From Dryococelus australis (lineage: Eukaryota; Arthropoda; Insecta; Phasmatodea; Phasmatidae), in assembly GCA_029891345.1 (NCBI GenBank), contig CM057000.1, positions 123,551,838 to 123,615,837 on the forward strand: a DNA stretch of 64,000 nucleotides, in the 5' to 3' direction. The position numbers were made by a program, and so were the translations under genes. Below are positions 10,280 to 20,804 of this stretch, in pieces (positions within the stretch are counted from its first letter, which is position 1; every line of letters begins with the position of its first letter). Below the pieces are notes generated by a model that was not told where the DNA came from, ran no database searches, and was given only the letters and a program-made list of their open reading frames with translations.

Positions 10280-11135
10280 GAGCAAGACAAAAACGAATGT
10301 AATCTGTTACAACACCGCAGACAGATATTCAGGAAAAGCTGTTTCCTTGTTATTAGAATATTAAAACGACAAAAAGATGGACGAACAACTTATTCTTACA
10401 AAACGGACAGACAACAAAAACAACACAAAAGAGAAGACAAAACGATGACGAAAACAAAACACCACGAAAGTGAACAAAAGTGAGCAATAGAAAACGCAAT
10501 ATTAGTGGTCACAGATGAACAATAAAAACTCAAAACATAAATGAAAATAAAACGTAAACACAATGAACCACAAGTAAGGAAAGTATTCATTGTTAGATTA
10601 TAAAACCTAATAAATCAACACTACGAAAAACACAGCATCCACAAAAAAAAATAACTAGAGGAAAGTATAGATAAACCAACAGAGTACACAGAAGCACAAA
10701 AAATGATTATAAATCTGTGGTGTTGTAAACGTTATTTCGTTTCTGTCTTGCTGAGCCTGTGTATGTTTATTTGGTCTCGTGTGAACACACCGTTGACATT
10801 AAACTTCAAAGATAAAATATAGAGCATTTTGTATGTTGTCACGTGACACTGCACTGCCTTCAGCAGTGGCGCTGGAGCAGTTTCAAATTGGGGGTACAGG
10901 TTGAAACCCCGAGTCAAACTACAGACTACAATTTCAAAAGACTTAAATCGTACAATAGCAATTCCACAGCACGTAAGTCAGTTTTCTTCTCACGGCATCT
11001 GACAACTCACGTAGCAGTAAACTGCCACTTTGGCAGTGTTCCTATCCGGAAGTAGCAGCCATTTTGTGTTTGCTGCTCCAATCAGCTGATCGTTTAGAAG
11101 TGCTGTGTTCGTGGAAGTAAATGTATGGACGAAAA
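10280..11135. other. no gene seen
   Basis: This stretch is A-rich on the plus strand (10380-10720), giving a Phe/Cys-rich minus frame of 64 codons that looks like composition rather than a gene. The remainder is unclassified. Confidence 0.4.
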
Positions 11136-11146
11136 ATTTGCTTTAA

Positions 11147-11880
11147 AATGACTTCGAGAGGTGTTTTGTTGGTTTCTTCCTTGTATTACAAAAAACGGGT
11201 GCCTGTTTACAATTTCACTGTGTATGACTTAGCCACCTCTGATGGTTTTTGTTTCGGATGAGACCACAGTAAAAAGAGGTTCCAGCGAAACCGAGTCCTG
11301 TGTACATATATTTCTGAAGGCGGTGTTAGAGAAAACACTGAACATTCCTTCTATAACACACAAGTTCTTCAAAGCAGATCATAGACAAAATGAAGGCGAT
11401 TCAGTTCACAGTGTAATTGAAAACCAGATAAACAGGGCGCTGAAATCTACACCCATGTACGTGCCTGAATAATGGGCTAAAATAATACAAACTACTAAGA
11501 AGTCTGGAAATCCATAAAAAGTGAAGCAGATGCCAGCATACGATTTCTTTTTTCTTTTTTTACTTGAAGCTTCTAGCTATTCAAATAGGTCGCAACTTCA
11601 ACAAGAATGAGCAAGGAGAAAAAGTTGAATGGAATGACATTAAAGCGATACAAGTACTAAAGAATGCACCATTCATTGTAGAATATAAAACGTCATATGG
11701 TAAAGAGTTCCAGCGGGTCAACACAATGGGGCAAAAAGATCGTCCTCAGATAGGATCCTTGGATCTGCAAATGACTTATGGGCAGCCGCCTGGCATGTCT
11801 GGAGCCAAGAAGAAGGATTTGGTATCATTATGTGATGCTAACGATATCTCGTCTGTGTAACGCCAGTATTGTAGATGTAT
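11147..11880 (+). pseudogene. broken DUF7869-like protein remnant
   Basis: Three adjacent frames read as one eroded protein. The first (about 11147-11238) has SSLYYKKRVPVYNFTVYDLA. The second (11242-11472) has SDETTVKRGSSETESC and then NIPSITHKFF, ADHRQNEGDSVHS and STPMYVPE. After in-frame stops at 11470 and about 11515, the third has GEKVEWNDIKAIQVLK, YKTSYGKEFQ and KKKDLVSLC. The order YNFTVYDLAT, ITHKF, H-x-QNE-DSVH, PxYVPE, W-DIK, KKKDL is that of a large, poorly characterised, transposon-linked insect family, named DUF7869 from memory. The metal-binding-like SDxCxGQ block expected before ITHKF is missing, which points to an internal deletion. At least one frameshift and two stops make it non-functional. 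No introns or flanking terminal repeats were identified. Confidence 0.65.
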
Positions 11881-12149
11881 GGTTGCTGAAAACACTAGCA
11901 GTGCCAATCAATAGTTTTTCTTTGCAACAGAGATTAAAAGTGGAAGTTGTGAACCATTGTACAATACATTGAGATTATAAAAGTGATACTTCCTCATATG
12001 AAATTATTAAATAAATAAATATACAAATAAACAAGTAGTTACCAAAGTAATGAAAAATTATGCTAGCATACCTGTCGTAACTCTTACCAATTATAAAAGT
12101 ACTTAGGGGAAAACTACCATAGCTCAAAATTATTACTTTTCAATTAAAA
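11881..12149. other. spacer between pseudogene and Tc1 element
   Basis: AT-rich with no feature. It ends in the TA dinucleotide that flanks the Tc1 element. Confidence 0.35.
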
Positions 12150-12177
12150 TACACTATCTACCAAAAAGTAATTGGGC

Positions 12178-12405
12178 ACGGTAAAATGAGCACTTTTGAT
12201 GGCCTGGATACTTTTTCCTTTCATCTATTTTTTTTTTATCCTTTAAACGTATTTCTAAATAAATATTGCCACGTAAGTAATAAACGCAGTGTGTATATTC
12301 CACCGCACTCGGAAGTTAACGTCTAAGGCTAAAGTAAAGCATACTTATTGACTATTATTCCAAATGAGAGGGCTTTCAAAAGTGCTCACTTTATCGTGAA
12401 TGGCC
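12178..12405 (+). mobile_element. MITE-A nested in the Tc1 fossil
   Basis: It begins CACGGTAAAATGAGCACTTT and ends AAAAGTGCTCACTTTATCGT. The first nine bases of the usual left end are absent, and the Tc1 inverted repeat runs directly into it. The interior belongs to the short subfamily (GTAAGTAATAAACGCAGTGT, then CAAATGAGAGGGCTTTC). Confidence 0.75.
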
Positions 12406-12452
12406 CTTAATTCAGAACGTCAGTTGACTTGTGTTTCACGACCTTCGACGTA

Positions 12453-12873
12453 GGACCGCTGGTGTTTGTCCGTGGTAGCATGAACACAGAGGCCTATTGT
12501 AACATTCTCGATAATGAAATGCTCCCAACTTTGTGGCGTTTTTTACGGAATGAACTCGTGTTACTTCCAGGATGACAATGCCAAGTGCCATGTTTCAAGG
12601 TCTACTATGCAGTGGTATGCCGACAACAATGTTCGCCGATTGGACTGGCCCGCCCAGAGCCCCGACCTCAACCCTATAGAACATCTTTGGGACGAATTGG
12701 ATCGCCGGGTGAGGGCTCGTCAGGCGCGGCCAAAATCCATTGCTCAACTCATGGAATGGTTGCAAGAGGAATGGCTACGAATCCCCGTGGATGTACTGCA
12801 AACACTCGTAGAGAGCATGTCAGACAGGGTGGCTGCTGTTATAGCTGCAAGAGGTGGCCCTACGAGATTCTAA
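12453..12873 (+). pseudogene. Tc1-like transposase, C-terminal half, frameshifted
   Basis: The transposase would cut and rejoin DNA through a DDE triad. The first part reads GPLVFVRGSMNTEAYC and LDNEMLPTLWRF. A T homopolymer at about 12539-12544 then shifts the frame. The 3' part (frame of 12514) has YFQDDNAKCHVSR, DWPAQSPDLNPIEHLWDEL and a C-terminal VAAVIAARGGPTRF. The second catalytic Asp (in QDDNA) and the terminal Glu (in NPIEHLWDE) are present with DD34E-like spacing. The N-terminal DNA-binding region and the first Asp are missing. One extra T in the homopolymer explains the shift. Family assignment is secure; it is non-functional. Confidence 0.85.
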
Positions 12874-12936
12874 CGGGGTGACAACCACCGAGCAAACATT
12901 GTGGACAGGTGCCCAATTACTTTTTGGTATGTAGTG

Positions 12937-13493
12937 TACATACACATAAGTCACCAAAGGGCGTCGTATTTTATGGTATAGTTCTAAACAATGATGGAAG
13001 TTCATAATGCATTAATTTCCTTTCCTTAAAGCGATATTTAGTATTTTTCCTATTGACTCGAAATCTTTAATTGCTTCCCCTTCAAAACTGTGCTTTTTGA
13101 ATTGAGGCAGCTGTCTTCCACCGTGTGCGCGATATGCTGTGCGTTTGTGTGGCAACTGATTCTTTCCCACCGGCGGAATGAAGACAAATATATTGCAAAA
13201 GAATTTTCGCTCTTTTAAATCTGAAAACATCGCCAGTTACTTAGGCTCCAGACAAGGTTCTTAAGGAGCACCAGGCAGTATTAGAGGCACGGAGAGACGA
13301 GGACAGCCTTATTTTCACTCGAGTGTTTAGGATTTCCCCACTTTTAAGGAAACATAACAGGATAAAAATATTCCTGGTACAGCAGGTCGTGAAATTTAGC
13401 TAGAATCAAGACTGTTATTGATGCACAATTTATTGAAGTATTAAACAGTATGACGTCAAAATAATTAATTTTTGAAGGAGGAAGCATAATCTC
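12937..13493. other. no gene seen
   Basis: Unclassified DNA between the Tc1 fossil and the split MITE-B. The minus frame at 13012-13230 resembles no family. Confidence 0.35.
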
Positions 13494-13676
13494 TAGTTTA
13501 TTTGCGGTTTCTTCGCACTATTTAAATTAAAACTTTGAAAAATCACTCTATGTATGACGGGTTTGGTTTTTTCCTGAATATAACACTTTTCCACATGTTT
13601 TATACAGGTGTTAACACAAAAGTGCCTTGTTTCTTAACTTATATTCTATCTATGGAATATAATATTCCATTAATAA

Positions 13677-14565
13677 TGTTACTTGGACACCTGAGTGACG
13701 TACCGAGTTCTTGAGGGATGGGGTTCTTAATAAAAATTAAATTGCTAAATTCAATAATTATATTTATTCTCAATGTTACAAACCGTCGAACATCTCTCAT
13801 TTACCATTCTGAGCGTCCTATTAACTCTTATTATTCTTATTGAATGAAATATTTAATTACTATCTCCATTTAAATTTCAGTTTTTATGACAGTCTTTACT
13901 CTTGCTAATGTTCCTAAAACTGCTATAATTATTTCCACACGTTTAGTTGAAACTGTCTATTTCCATCGTCCAGGATGTCTATACACTCACGCATCCAGTC
14001 CACAGTACCGAAGATCAGCCCCACTCTTCACTGCACACAAGCTCGCCGACGCACTCTCGCAGGTCGATGCAATCGTCCCTCAACGCTCCGGAATCTCCCA
14101 ACTGTCGTTTAAGGTTGCACGAGACGCCAAACTCTCGGCTCTTAATCACTCTCTCCCCTCAGAGGCCCGCATGTGGTATTTATACTTGAGGTAGGTGCCG
14201 TCTAGAACGTTCTCGGCAATCCAAATTGTTCTGGAAAAGGTAATGGTGATAATAACGACTTTCCTGCGTGATAAGTGGAGAAATATGTTGTCGGCGTGTG
14301 CGGCAGTGTCCTTTATGATAAGCTGCTCGCTTCGTCTAACATTAAAAATTTGACCTCCAGCTCTCGGCGCCTTCTCACACGAAGGAAATACACGCAAAAA
14401 TAATTATCGTGTCGGTTCACTTTCTGTAACAGATGCGCGGCCACCGGCCTATCGCTCGCTTGTTGAATGAAAACAATTTTTTGACTTGCTGCTGCCGCTA
14501 TCGTATAACTACTGTCCTTCACTTCCACTCGCTCGCGCGGAATGCGAAGAATAGAGCGCATTACA
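13677..14565 (-). mobile_element. solo LTR of a retrotransposon, minus strand
   Basis: On the minus strand the segment starts TGTAATGCGC and ends GTAACA, so it has the TG...CA termini of an LTR. ATAA occurs directly on both sides (13673-13676 and 14566-14569), a 4-bp target duplication typical of Gypsy-type integration. It carries TATAAATA (14184-14177) and, further along the minus strand, AATAAA (about 13768-13763). This is the order U3 promoter, R, polyadenylation signal. No internal coding region remains, which fits recombination between the two LTRs. The frames of 80-102 codons on both strands inside it show no retroviral family similarity. Confidence 0.75.
14175..14214 (-). promoter_or_regulatory. 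TATA box with heat-shock-type motif in the LTR
   Basis: Read on the minus strand, AGAACGTTCTAGA (alternating GAA/TTC units, a heat-shock-element pattern) is followed about 17 bases later by TATAAATACC. A further TTC-GAA pair (CCAGAAC) lies about 25 bases upstream. The arrangement resembles heat-inducible insect promoters. Heat response is inference from the motif. Confidence 0.5.
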
Positions 14566-14799
14566 ATAATTAACATGATTAAAAACAGGAAGAAAAAAGC
14601 TGAGTTAGTAACGCCTAGTAAGACATAGTTCTAATGCAAAATAATACTACACTGAGTGAGCACGAATCACGTGCATTGTCCTTTTGGTGTAAATTTATAT
14701 AGTTGATTAAGCTTTGTTTGCATAGGGTGGAGGAATATCATGGAGGTAGAACTTTAGCAGAGCTTCAGATATATGGGAAGTAACTGTGAACAGCCTATA

Positions 14800-15170
14800 T
14801 CCCAGTATATGTACCTCCGCTCTTCGCCCTTGGAAAGTCCATTGCTAGCCCATGCTCTTTGGCCTCACGTGAGACAGTTCTGTCTTCTGTGCATCCCTGG
14901 TCGGCCTGAGGCTATTTCGGGTGTGGGGAAACTTCTGCCAGGTCCTACATGAAACCATCTTGACATCTGTACATCCCCAGCTGGCTCGTAACTCCTTTAT
15001 TTAGGTGTGCGGAGCATCGTGTCCAGCTTAATGTGTGATCATCTTGCCCTCTGTACACTGTTTGTCTCGAGACTCCTTAAAGCATTTTCATCCTGCCTGT
15101 CTTCATGTGTGGGCTTCTTGCTCTCTTTGCATTGTCATTTGGCAAAGGATTTTTTTTAAGGGAACACCCT
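14800..15170. repeat. degenerate tandem repeat, about 60-80 bp period
   Basis: Blocks such as TCTTGACATCTGTACATCCC, TCTTGCCCTCTGTACACTG and TCTTCTGTGCATCCCTGG recur, each followed by a GGCTCGTRACTCC-like or GGTGTG-GGA stretch. A related block is at 15865-15930 (CTTCTACTGCCCTCTGTGCA). The units are strongly diverged. Confidence 0.4.
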
Positions 15171-16660
15171 GTCTGGCATTAAGGTGGGTTTATGATTGAC
15201 TTAACAGAATAGGTGTGCAGTGTGCTTAAGATATGATTCAATGTATTCAAGGGTATTAGTTTATAACTGTCGTGTGCGGGTCTTGACGGGTCGTGTGCGA
15301 TCTTGGCGTGACTTAAGAGATAGTTATATTTTATATCTTAAGTACAAGTCAGTGAAATCGTATGAAAGTATTTATTTTAATCGAGAGACAGCAACCTCTT
15401 AATTTAAAGAACTGTTCATGGTCATATTTTCCTTCCCGGAAGAGGTTATTGAATTCGCTTTAATTATCCTTTTCAGATTTATTGATGTAAATGCCCAATG
15501 TTGGCATCGGCTTCCCTTCTATAAGATATCACGAGTTTTACACAACGATTACACTAGCAGTAACCACAAATAATTAGATATATGTCTGCTGCTTTCGTCT
15601 CCTACGATTCTGATTGGCTAGACTTAACCGTTGCTAATTCAATCATACATTGCAAATTTTCTTATTGTTCACTTTCCGTGTGCTTATCGAGTCATTAAGA
15701 ACAATTCTTAATTCTTCAGTCTTTAATCGTAAACCCACCTTTAGTCTAGACAATCCTTCCCCTCTCTACATCGCTGACAAACTCGAGGCTCTTAAGGTAT
15801 GGGTTACATTCTACCCAGTCTCACTGGAGATCTTTCCGTCCTTTGTATATTGTTCCCCGCCCAAGGATCTTCTACTGCCCTCTGTGCAATGCCAACCGGC
15901 TCAGTCTCCTCCGGGTGTCGGGAACATCCTGCTTGCGCCACATTCCGATGCTGCTGATTTCAAATGTTCAGTACTGTCAGTAACGTCAGCTGCAGTTCCG
16001 AAACTGCTGACGAGCACTGATGATCACTGGCACTCATTTCCGTGTGCTGCTGGACGGCGCCCCTGCGCGAGGCTATATTGAATACTGAAAGCACTGAGTT
16101 TGCTGATGCTGCACAGGTTATGCAGTGTCAGTGAAACAAGATTTTGGCGGGCGATTCTAACTGTCGTAAGTTCTCAGATATATTTAAAACGTGCGTATTG
16201 CAGGATCGTTAAATACAAAATAGTCCTTACTGAAATTCCGAACACAAAAAATTCGAAAATAAACTCAAAACAGATTTATATGTTGTTAAAAAAAATTGCC
16301 TTTCTGTTGCCAAACAATTATGAATAATTGTTTTTATATGAGTAAGAAATCTTTTAACTCAAGAGAAAATTAAGATGATTCTTGAATTCATAATTTAATT
16401 CCTTTAATATGATTTTTATGAATACTACTGCCGAGCGTTCCGAAATGATAAAGTAACTGATGATCAAAATATGTACTGTTTACTGCTGGCTGTTCTCTTA
16501 CTGCTGACGAACAGTGATTTCAGTGCTCGTCAGCAGTAACGTAATGCGGCGTTAGCCTCATATGAGATTCTGCATGCACACTACATCTTACCTGCCAGCT
16601 GTAGTGTCCTTTATGCGTCATGGAGAAACCTGACTTTGTGTGTGGACATTCTGCATTATG
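15171..16660. other. unclassified DNA with one 143-codon open frame
   Basis: The longest frame (15650-16081, plus) has an N-terminal hydrophobic stretch, but its second half overlaps the degenerate repeat block at 15865. It shows no domain, no splice signals and no family resemblance, so I do not call it a gene. The rest is AT-rich. Confidence 0.35.
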
Positions 16661-16860
16661 GGGACCACGGTGGCTGAACGATTAGCACGCTCGCCTCCCA
16701 CCACGGCGAACCGGGATCAATCCCCGGCCGGGTCACCGGATTTTCGCAAGTGGGAACCGTGCCGGACGATGCCGTTGGTCGGGGATCTCCCGTTTCCCCC
16801 CGCCCCCTCATTCCGGCGCCGTCCCATATTCACTTCAATCAAATCTCTTCACTTCACTTC
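16661..16860 (+). mobile_element. tRNA-derived SINE-1
   Basis: The tRNA-like head has box A TGGCTGAACGATTAGC and box B GGGATCAATCCC. The family body follows with GATTTTCGCAAGTGGGAACC, GTGCCGGACGATGCCGTTGG and CTCCCGTTTCCCCC. Other copies: 33427-33677 (-), 49013-49262, 53199-53420, 57670-57890 (-), 58113-58326 and 59693-59908 (-). It is moved by a LINE in trans and is not coding. Confidence 0.8.
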
Positions 16861-17142
16861 CTGCATGCTGTACTTTACTGAATGGCTCACGGCTCCTTCA
16901 GTCATGGGGAGCATTCTGTACCTCTTCACGTGTCACCTTCATTCCCTCCTTACATCCCTGAACCATACATTATTAAGGTGTCCGCCTAGTTGCTGCTTGA
17001 ATTACGTTGCAGTCTGTCTATGTTATGACGAAACTCTTGAACGTGTCTTCATTATGTTTACTACGGAAAGGAAACATACGACAGACGGAGATTGGTTGAA
17101 GCCCTCCAACACTGTTAAAAAAAATTAGGTGGCCTGTGTCGT
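16861..17142. other. no gene seen
   Basis: The long plus frame (16640-17128) merely runs through the SINE. The remainder is unclassified. Confidence 0.4.
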
Positions 17143-17525
17143 CTACACGGTCGTAGGTATTTTAAGTGACAACGTGGGGGTGTTCATCGTTTCAGAGGTA
17201 AAACCCTGCTCGTTTGGCTGAGCCGTGTCCGGCTGAGATGTGACTGGCTGAATTGTTATTGGTGGCTCGTATCGCTGAGTCGTGTCTGGCTGAAACATCA
17301 TTAATGCATTTGCTGGAGACGTGTCTATTGACTTGTTCCTTCGTTTTGCATTTAATTCTCTGAGTAGTTGCAATCTATATTGATGCTTTATGCATTGGTT
17401 CTGATTGTGTTGTTGTTGTCTGGCGTAGTCTCGTCAAGTGATGATGACGCAATCGCCACGTTCACATTTCGCTGCTGCGTAGAGTTGTTAACTTCTTCAT
17501 ATAATTCCGGAATGGATTGAGGTAG
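17143..17525 (-). pseudogene. unidentified coding remnant (C-terminal, frameshifted)
   Basis: Two minus frames join as one protein-like stretch. The first, from 17525, reads LPQSIPELYEEVNNSTQQ and ASSSLDETTPDNNN. In the CAA/AAC run near 17420 the frame shifts to HNQNQCIKHQYRLQLLRE, then to a Pro/Gln/Thr-rich tail with QPDTTQ and QPVTSQPDTAQPNEQ, ending TAG at 17143. An acceptor-like GACAG precedes 17525, and a MITE-A lies about 50 bases further upstream. The composition suggests the disordered C-terminus of a nuclear or transposon protein. The family is not recognised. The shift in a triplet repeat may also be an assembly error. Confidence 0.4.
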
Positions 17526-17576
17526 CTGTCATCCTGTCAGTATTAGATTTGTCCTGTCGAGCACATGTTAATATCA

Positions 17577-17806
17577 TTATAGGCTGTTCACGTTAAAATG
17601 GACACTTTTTTAAGGCCCTCCCACTAATAAATATATGTTATTGCAGCCTTAGGCGTTAACTTATGAGAGTAGTGAAATGTATACAATGTGTTTATTGGCC
17701 ACATTGCAATGTTTATAATAAAAAGTAGCAGGAAGATAGAAAAAGGGTGAAAGTAGAAATTTAGAAGGGACTTAAAAAGTGCTCACTTTATTGTGAACAG
17801 CCTATA
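17577..17806 (+). mobile_element. MITE-A, short form
   Basis: The left end is AGGCTGTTCACGTTAAAATG and the right end AGTGCTCACTTTATTGTGAA followed by CAGCCTATA. About 230 bp. Confidence 0.75.
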
Positions 17807-18224
17807 GTGTCCTTTTCACCTAGCTCATGTTTTTTAAAAATTATTTTGGTTTGTAATCTGCAAAGAAAATTATTATTGGTTAGAAAGGTACTACGTGTGT
17901 TTATTATTTAAAATTTTTGCTTATGTTATATTACTGTATTTTATACGCACAAACTGACACCAGAATTTCTCCGATCAGATGAGCCGTTCGGTCGCTACTG
18001 CGGTCTTAAGCATAGACTAACCCGCTCGACATCAGAGGTACGCAATGCGGCTCCCACCGCGGCTTGATGACGTCAGAACGATAAGTGTGTGTGAAGTATG
18101 AAGCCAAAGGACCAACCTATACTGTTGAACATTTACATTAAACGTACTGCTCATTCTCAACGAGTAATTGCCATGGACCCAAGAGCAAAGTTTCGTGGCG
18201 CTCATTTTCTAAACATAAAGGGCT
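17807..18224. other. no gene seen
   Basis: AT-rich, then a moderately GC-rich patch at 17960-18080. No feature is recognised. Confidence 0.35.
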
Positions 18225-18560
18225 GAGTTGTAAGACGTCACGTCAAAAGGCCTTTTTCAAACTGCCGTATATTAAAACATACAAGGCGGACACGAGCGAA
18301 ACTACGACAGGAACCTGTTTTGAACTTTGCTGCAGACTTTCCACCAATAAAATGGCAGGGTCACCTCTCATAGTGCTATAGGTACACGCAGCCAGCAAGA
18401 TGAGAACATTGCGCGCCAGTTTGGAGCCTTGAGCGTAGCAGTATATGTATGGCGCATTTGATACGCAGCGTGGCTGTGTCGCGCTTACGCAGTGGCTCCT
18501 GCGATTATGTGCTTCAAACGCGAAAATAGCTCCAGGTATGAGATCGCATTAACAACTGCA
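18225..18560 (+). repeat. dispersed repeat P, diverged copy
   Basis: It shares CTTTTTCAAACTGCCGTAT, GGACACGAGCGAAACTACGA and GACTTTCCACCAATAAAATG with 8102-8340, including the order and spacing of the blocks. There is no coding signal. Confidence 0.5.
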
Positions 18561-18818
18561 TACACATAGGCAATGATAAGTTCTCACCGTCTCATAACCT
18601 CGCACACTTTAGCACCTGTCTGTCCATGCCTATCCCTTCTCTATATTCTGCATCCCACCTCACCTACACTACAGTAGGCGACTTACACTTCCTTTACATA
18701 GGCACTTACGTGAGTTGTATTTTGTCAGTTGTTCGAATGGGGGATGGAACACTACACCGGGTCACAACAGTATATGCAGTCGATCAGCCATACAATTCCA
18801 CGTACGTACCGATATAAA

Positions 18819-19116
18819 CTGCGTTCACGGTAAAATGAGCACTCTGTAGAATTATTATAAATGTAACTATTTTACAAATCTGCATATTTTTACACTTCGA
18901 TGAATTTAGAAAACAGAAAGCGAAAGAATTCATTAAAATTATTATCAAAAGGTTACCTAACACTTTTTATTTAACGGTAAGATATGGAACTACTTTCCAT
19001 CTATCGTTACCGGGCACATGTCACTCAGTGCGCCCGTTAAAATATATGCAGGCAGGGTCAGTGACATTTTTCTAAGGTTGTTTCAAAATTGCTCACTTTA
19101 TCGTGAACAAGCCTTT
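18819..19116 (+). mobile_element. MITE-A, long form
   Basis: The left end is GCGTTCACGGTAAAATGAGC and the right end ATTGCTCACTTTATCGTGAA. The interior has the long-form blocks ACGGTAAGATATGGAACTAC and GCGCCCGTTAAAATATATGC. It is shorter than other long copies, so it is internally deleted. Confidence 0.7.
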
Positions 19117-19556
19117 ACTAGTAATAAATACATTCCAATACCACTAGCGTTTTCCTGCCTTGTTCAAATATTATTATTGATTCTACTCTACCATGCAGAA
19201 TTACCAAAGTTTTAAAATTTATAAAAATTATTTATTATATATTTTTTGCTGGGTTATTTGAACAGTCACATCAACAGAAAATACTGTCTGTGTACATAAG
19301 TAATAGGTTATGGTAAAAAATGGTAAAAATTGTGGTTGGCACCCTGGTGTACCCAGTCTCATTGGAGGGGAAAACGAGATTTTTCTGCCGTGTGTGCGTG
19401 TGTGTGTGTGCATGGTACCGCATTTCCTAGTGCACTACACGTATTTTCACAGATCTAAGTAAATTTGTTCCCGTGCTATAAGCACTAACCTGTCGCTTAT
19501 CTCCACCTTAACGGGCGTGTGTCGTCCTTAGGAAGCGAGTTAGGCTACATGTCATT

Positions 19557-19855
19557 TATAGTCTATTCGCGGCTTCTTCGCACTTTTTGAAACAAACCTT
19601 TGACAAAATCACCCCTACGTATGACTCGCGTGGTTGTTTCCTGATATGTCATCCATAACAAGCTTTTTATATTTTTGCCAACGTAAAAATACCTTATTTT
19701 TGGTTAAACTTAACTTTTTCGAATATTCTATTTATAAATTATATTTTTCATTTATAATTAGCATGAATAAAAACAGCGGTAAAACAGGTCTGTTGGTAAC
19801 GACCAGTAAGAAATAGTTCTTATGCAAAATATTATTACACCGAGCGCGCACTGTT
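19557..19855 (+). mobile_element. MITE-B, right end missing
   Basis: It starts TATAGTCTATTCGCGGCTTC and runs through CACTTTTTGAAACAAACC to GTAACGACCAGTAAGAAATA and CACCGAGCGCGCA, then diverges from the family. Confidence 0.65.
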
Positions 19856-20447
19856 GTGAAGTCAGCTAGGCTAATAAACTATAGGTTACTGCGGGATGGG
19901 CGTATGCAGCATGAGGAGCTAATAAGAAGTATAATTAATTAAGGAGTGACTAAGGTATTTGCTAAGACATGTAACTATTTTACATGACACTGATTCACTT
20001 AGAAAGCGGCCGAAAGGAATTGAAGGATGACGAGGAAGGTTCATGTCTAAGCGAAGAGAAGTATGATAGAGAGCAACTCGCCAGGTCTCGCATCCTGGAC
20101 TGGATGGCCCGGCCGCCGCCACCGCGCCAAGACCCTCAGCTGCTCATACCGACAAGTCTCCGACTGCGTCATGTTAGCTGGCCTACATACAGGATCATTG
20201 AAAAAGAATGATACAATTTCATAACTTTATAGCGACAAAACTATTTATCTGAATTAGCCGATTCTTGCACCAAATTGTAGTGGAAGAACGTCTTTTTTTT
20301 TTTTTTTTTTTTTTAAGGAGGGAGGGAGATGATCGACAGCCGCACACCGACCTTGAGATTGTGGCAGGGGCAAGATTGTAATGTAGCATCTGCGCCGACA
20401 CAAGTCTGTAGTGACTGTGCGACGTAATTTTAGACAGCAGAATCCTA

Positions 20448-20804
20448 GACAACGTGTTCCAAAATGTTCTTCATAAACGTTTGAGACTGCATGCCTACAA
20501 GATTCAATCGAGGCATGAAATTAAGCCGGAAAATTGGGCCAAACGTTCTGCATTCGCTGCTTTCGAGTTAAAAGAAAAGTACACGGAAATAATCCCCGAT
20601 CTTACCCCTCTAGACTTTTTACGTTGGGGATATGTCGAGAACATTGTCTACGCTGTGAAGATTCGAGATTTGGAGCATCTGCTTCAGAGAGTCACTGCTG
20701 CCATTGAGACAATCACGCCGACAGTGCTCCGGAATACCAGAATGGAGGTCGAGTATCGCCTGGACTTGTGCAGAGCTACAAATGGAGTACACGTTTTAAG
20801 GTAA
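20448..20804 (+). pseudogene. mariner-like transposase with the catalytic core deleted
   Basis: The frame starts VFQNVLHKRLRLHAYKIQ, the N-terminal region typical of a widespread insect mariner-like transposase. After AKRSAFAAFELKEK it jumps to IPDLTPLDFLRWGYVENI and then MEVEYRLDLCRATNGVH, the C-terminal end of the same family. The stretch that should hold the catalytic acidic residues, more than 100 residues, is missing at the junction near residue 45, yet the frame stays open. It ends shortly before a GTAAGC. No terminal inverted repeats were found. The family is secure from the Pro-Asp-x-Thr-Pro-Leu-Asp-Phe motif. It cannot be an active transposase. Confidence 0.75.

Larger units (their letters stand above)
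12152..12936 (+). mobile_element. Tc1-like transposon fossil with TA target duplication
   Basis: The ends are near-perfect 28-base inverted repeats. The left core is CCAAAAAGTAATTGGGCAC and the right is GTGCCCAATTACTTTTTGG. TA dinucleotides stand immediately outside (12150-12151 and 12937-12938), the Tc1/mariner hallmark. A MITE-A starts directly after the left inverted repeat. The rest of the element holds only the C-terminal half of a transposase. The 785 bp length, against about 1.6 kb for an intact Tc1, shows that the 5' half was lost. Confidence 0.85.
13494..14799 (+). mobile_element. MITE-B split by an LTR insertion
   Basis: The left half (to 13676) has GCGGTTTCTTCGCAC and AAAAATCACTCTATGTATGA. 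The right half (from 14566) has GTAACGCCTAGTAAGACATA and ends GGGAAGTAACTGTGAACAGC. Joined, the halves make one copy of about 420 bp. The gap is the solo LTR listed next. Confidence 0.7.

Noticed and set aside
13886-14576. Overlapping frames of 80-102 codons on both strands
   Set aside because: They are contained in the solo LTR, which is non-coding in normal elements, and no similarity to any protein was recognised.
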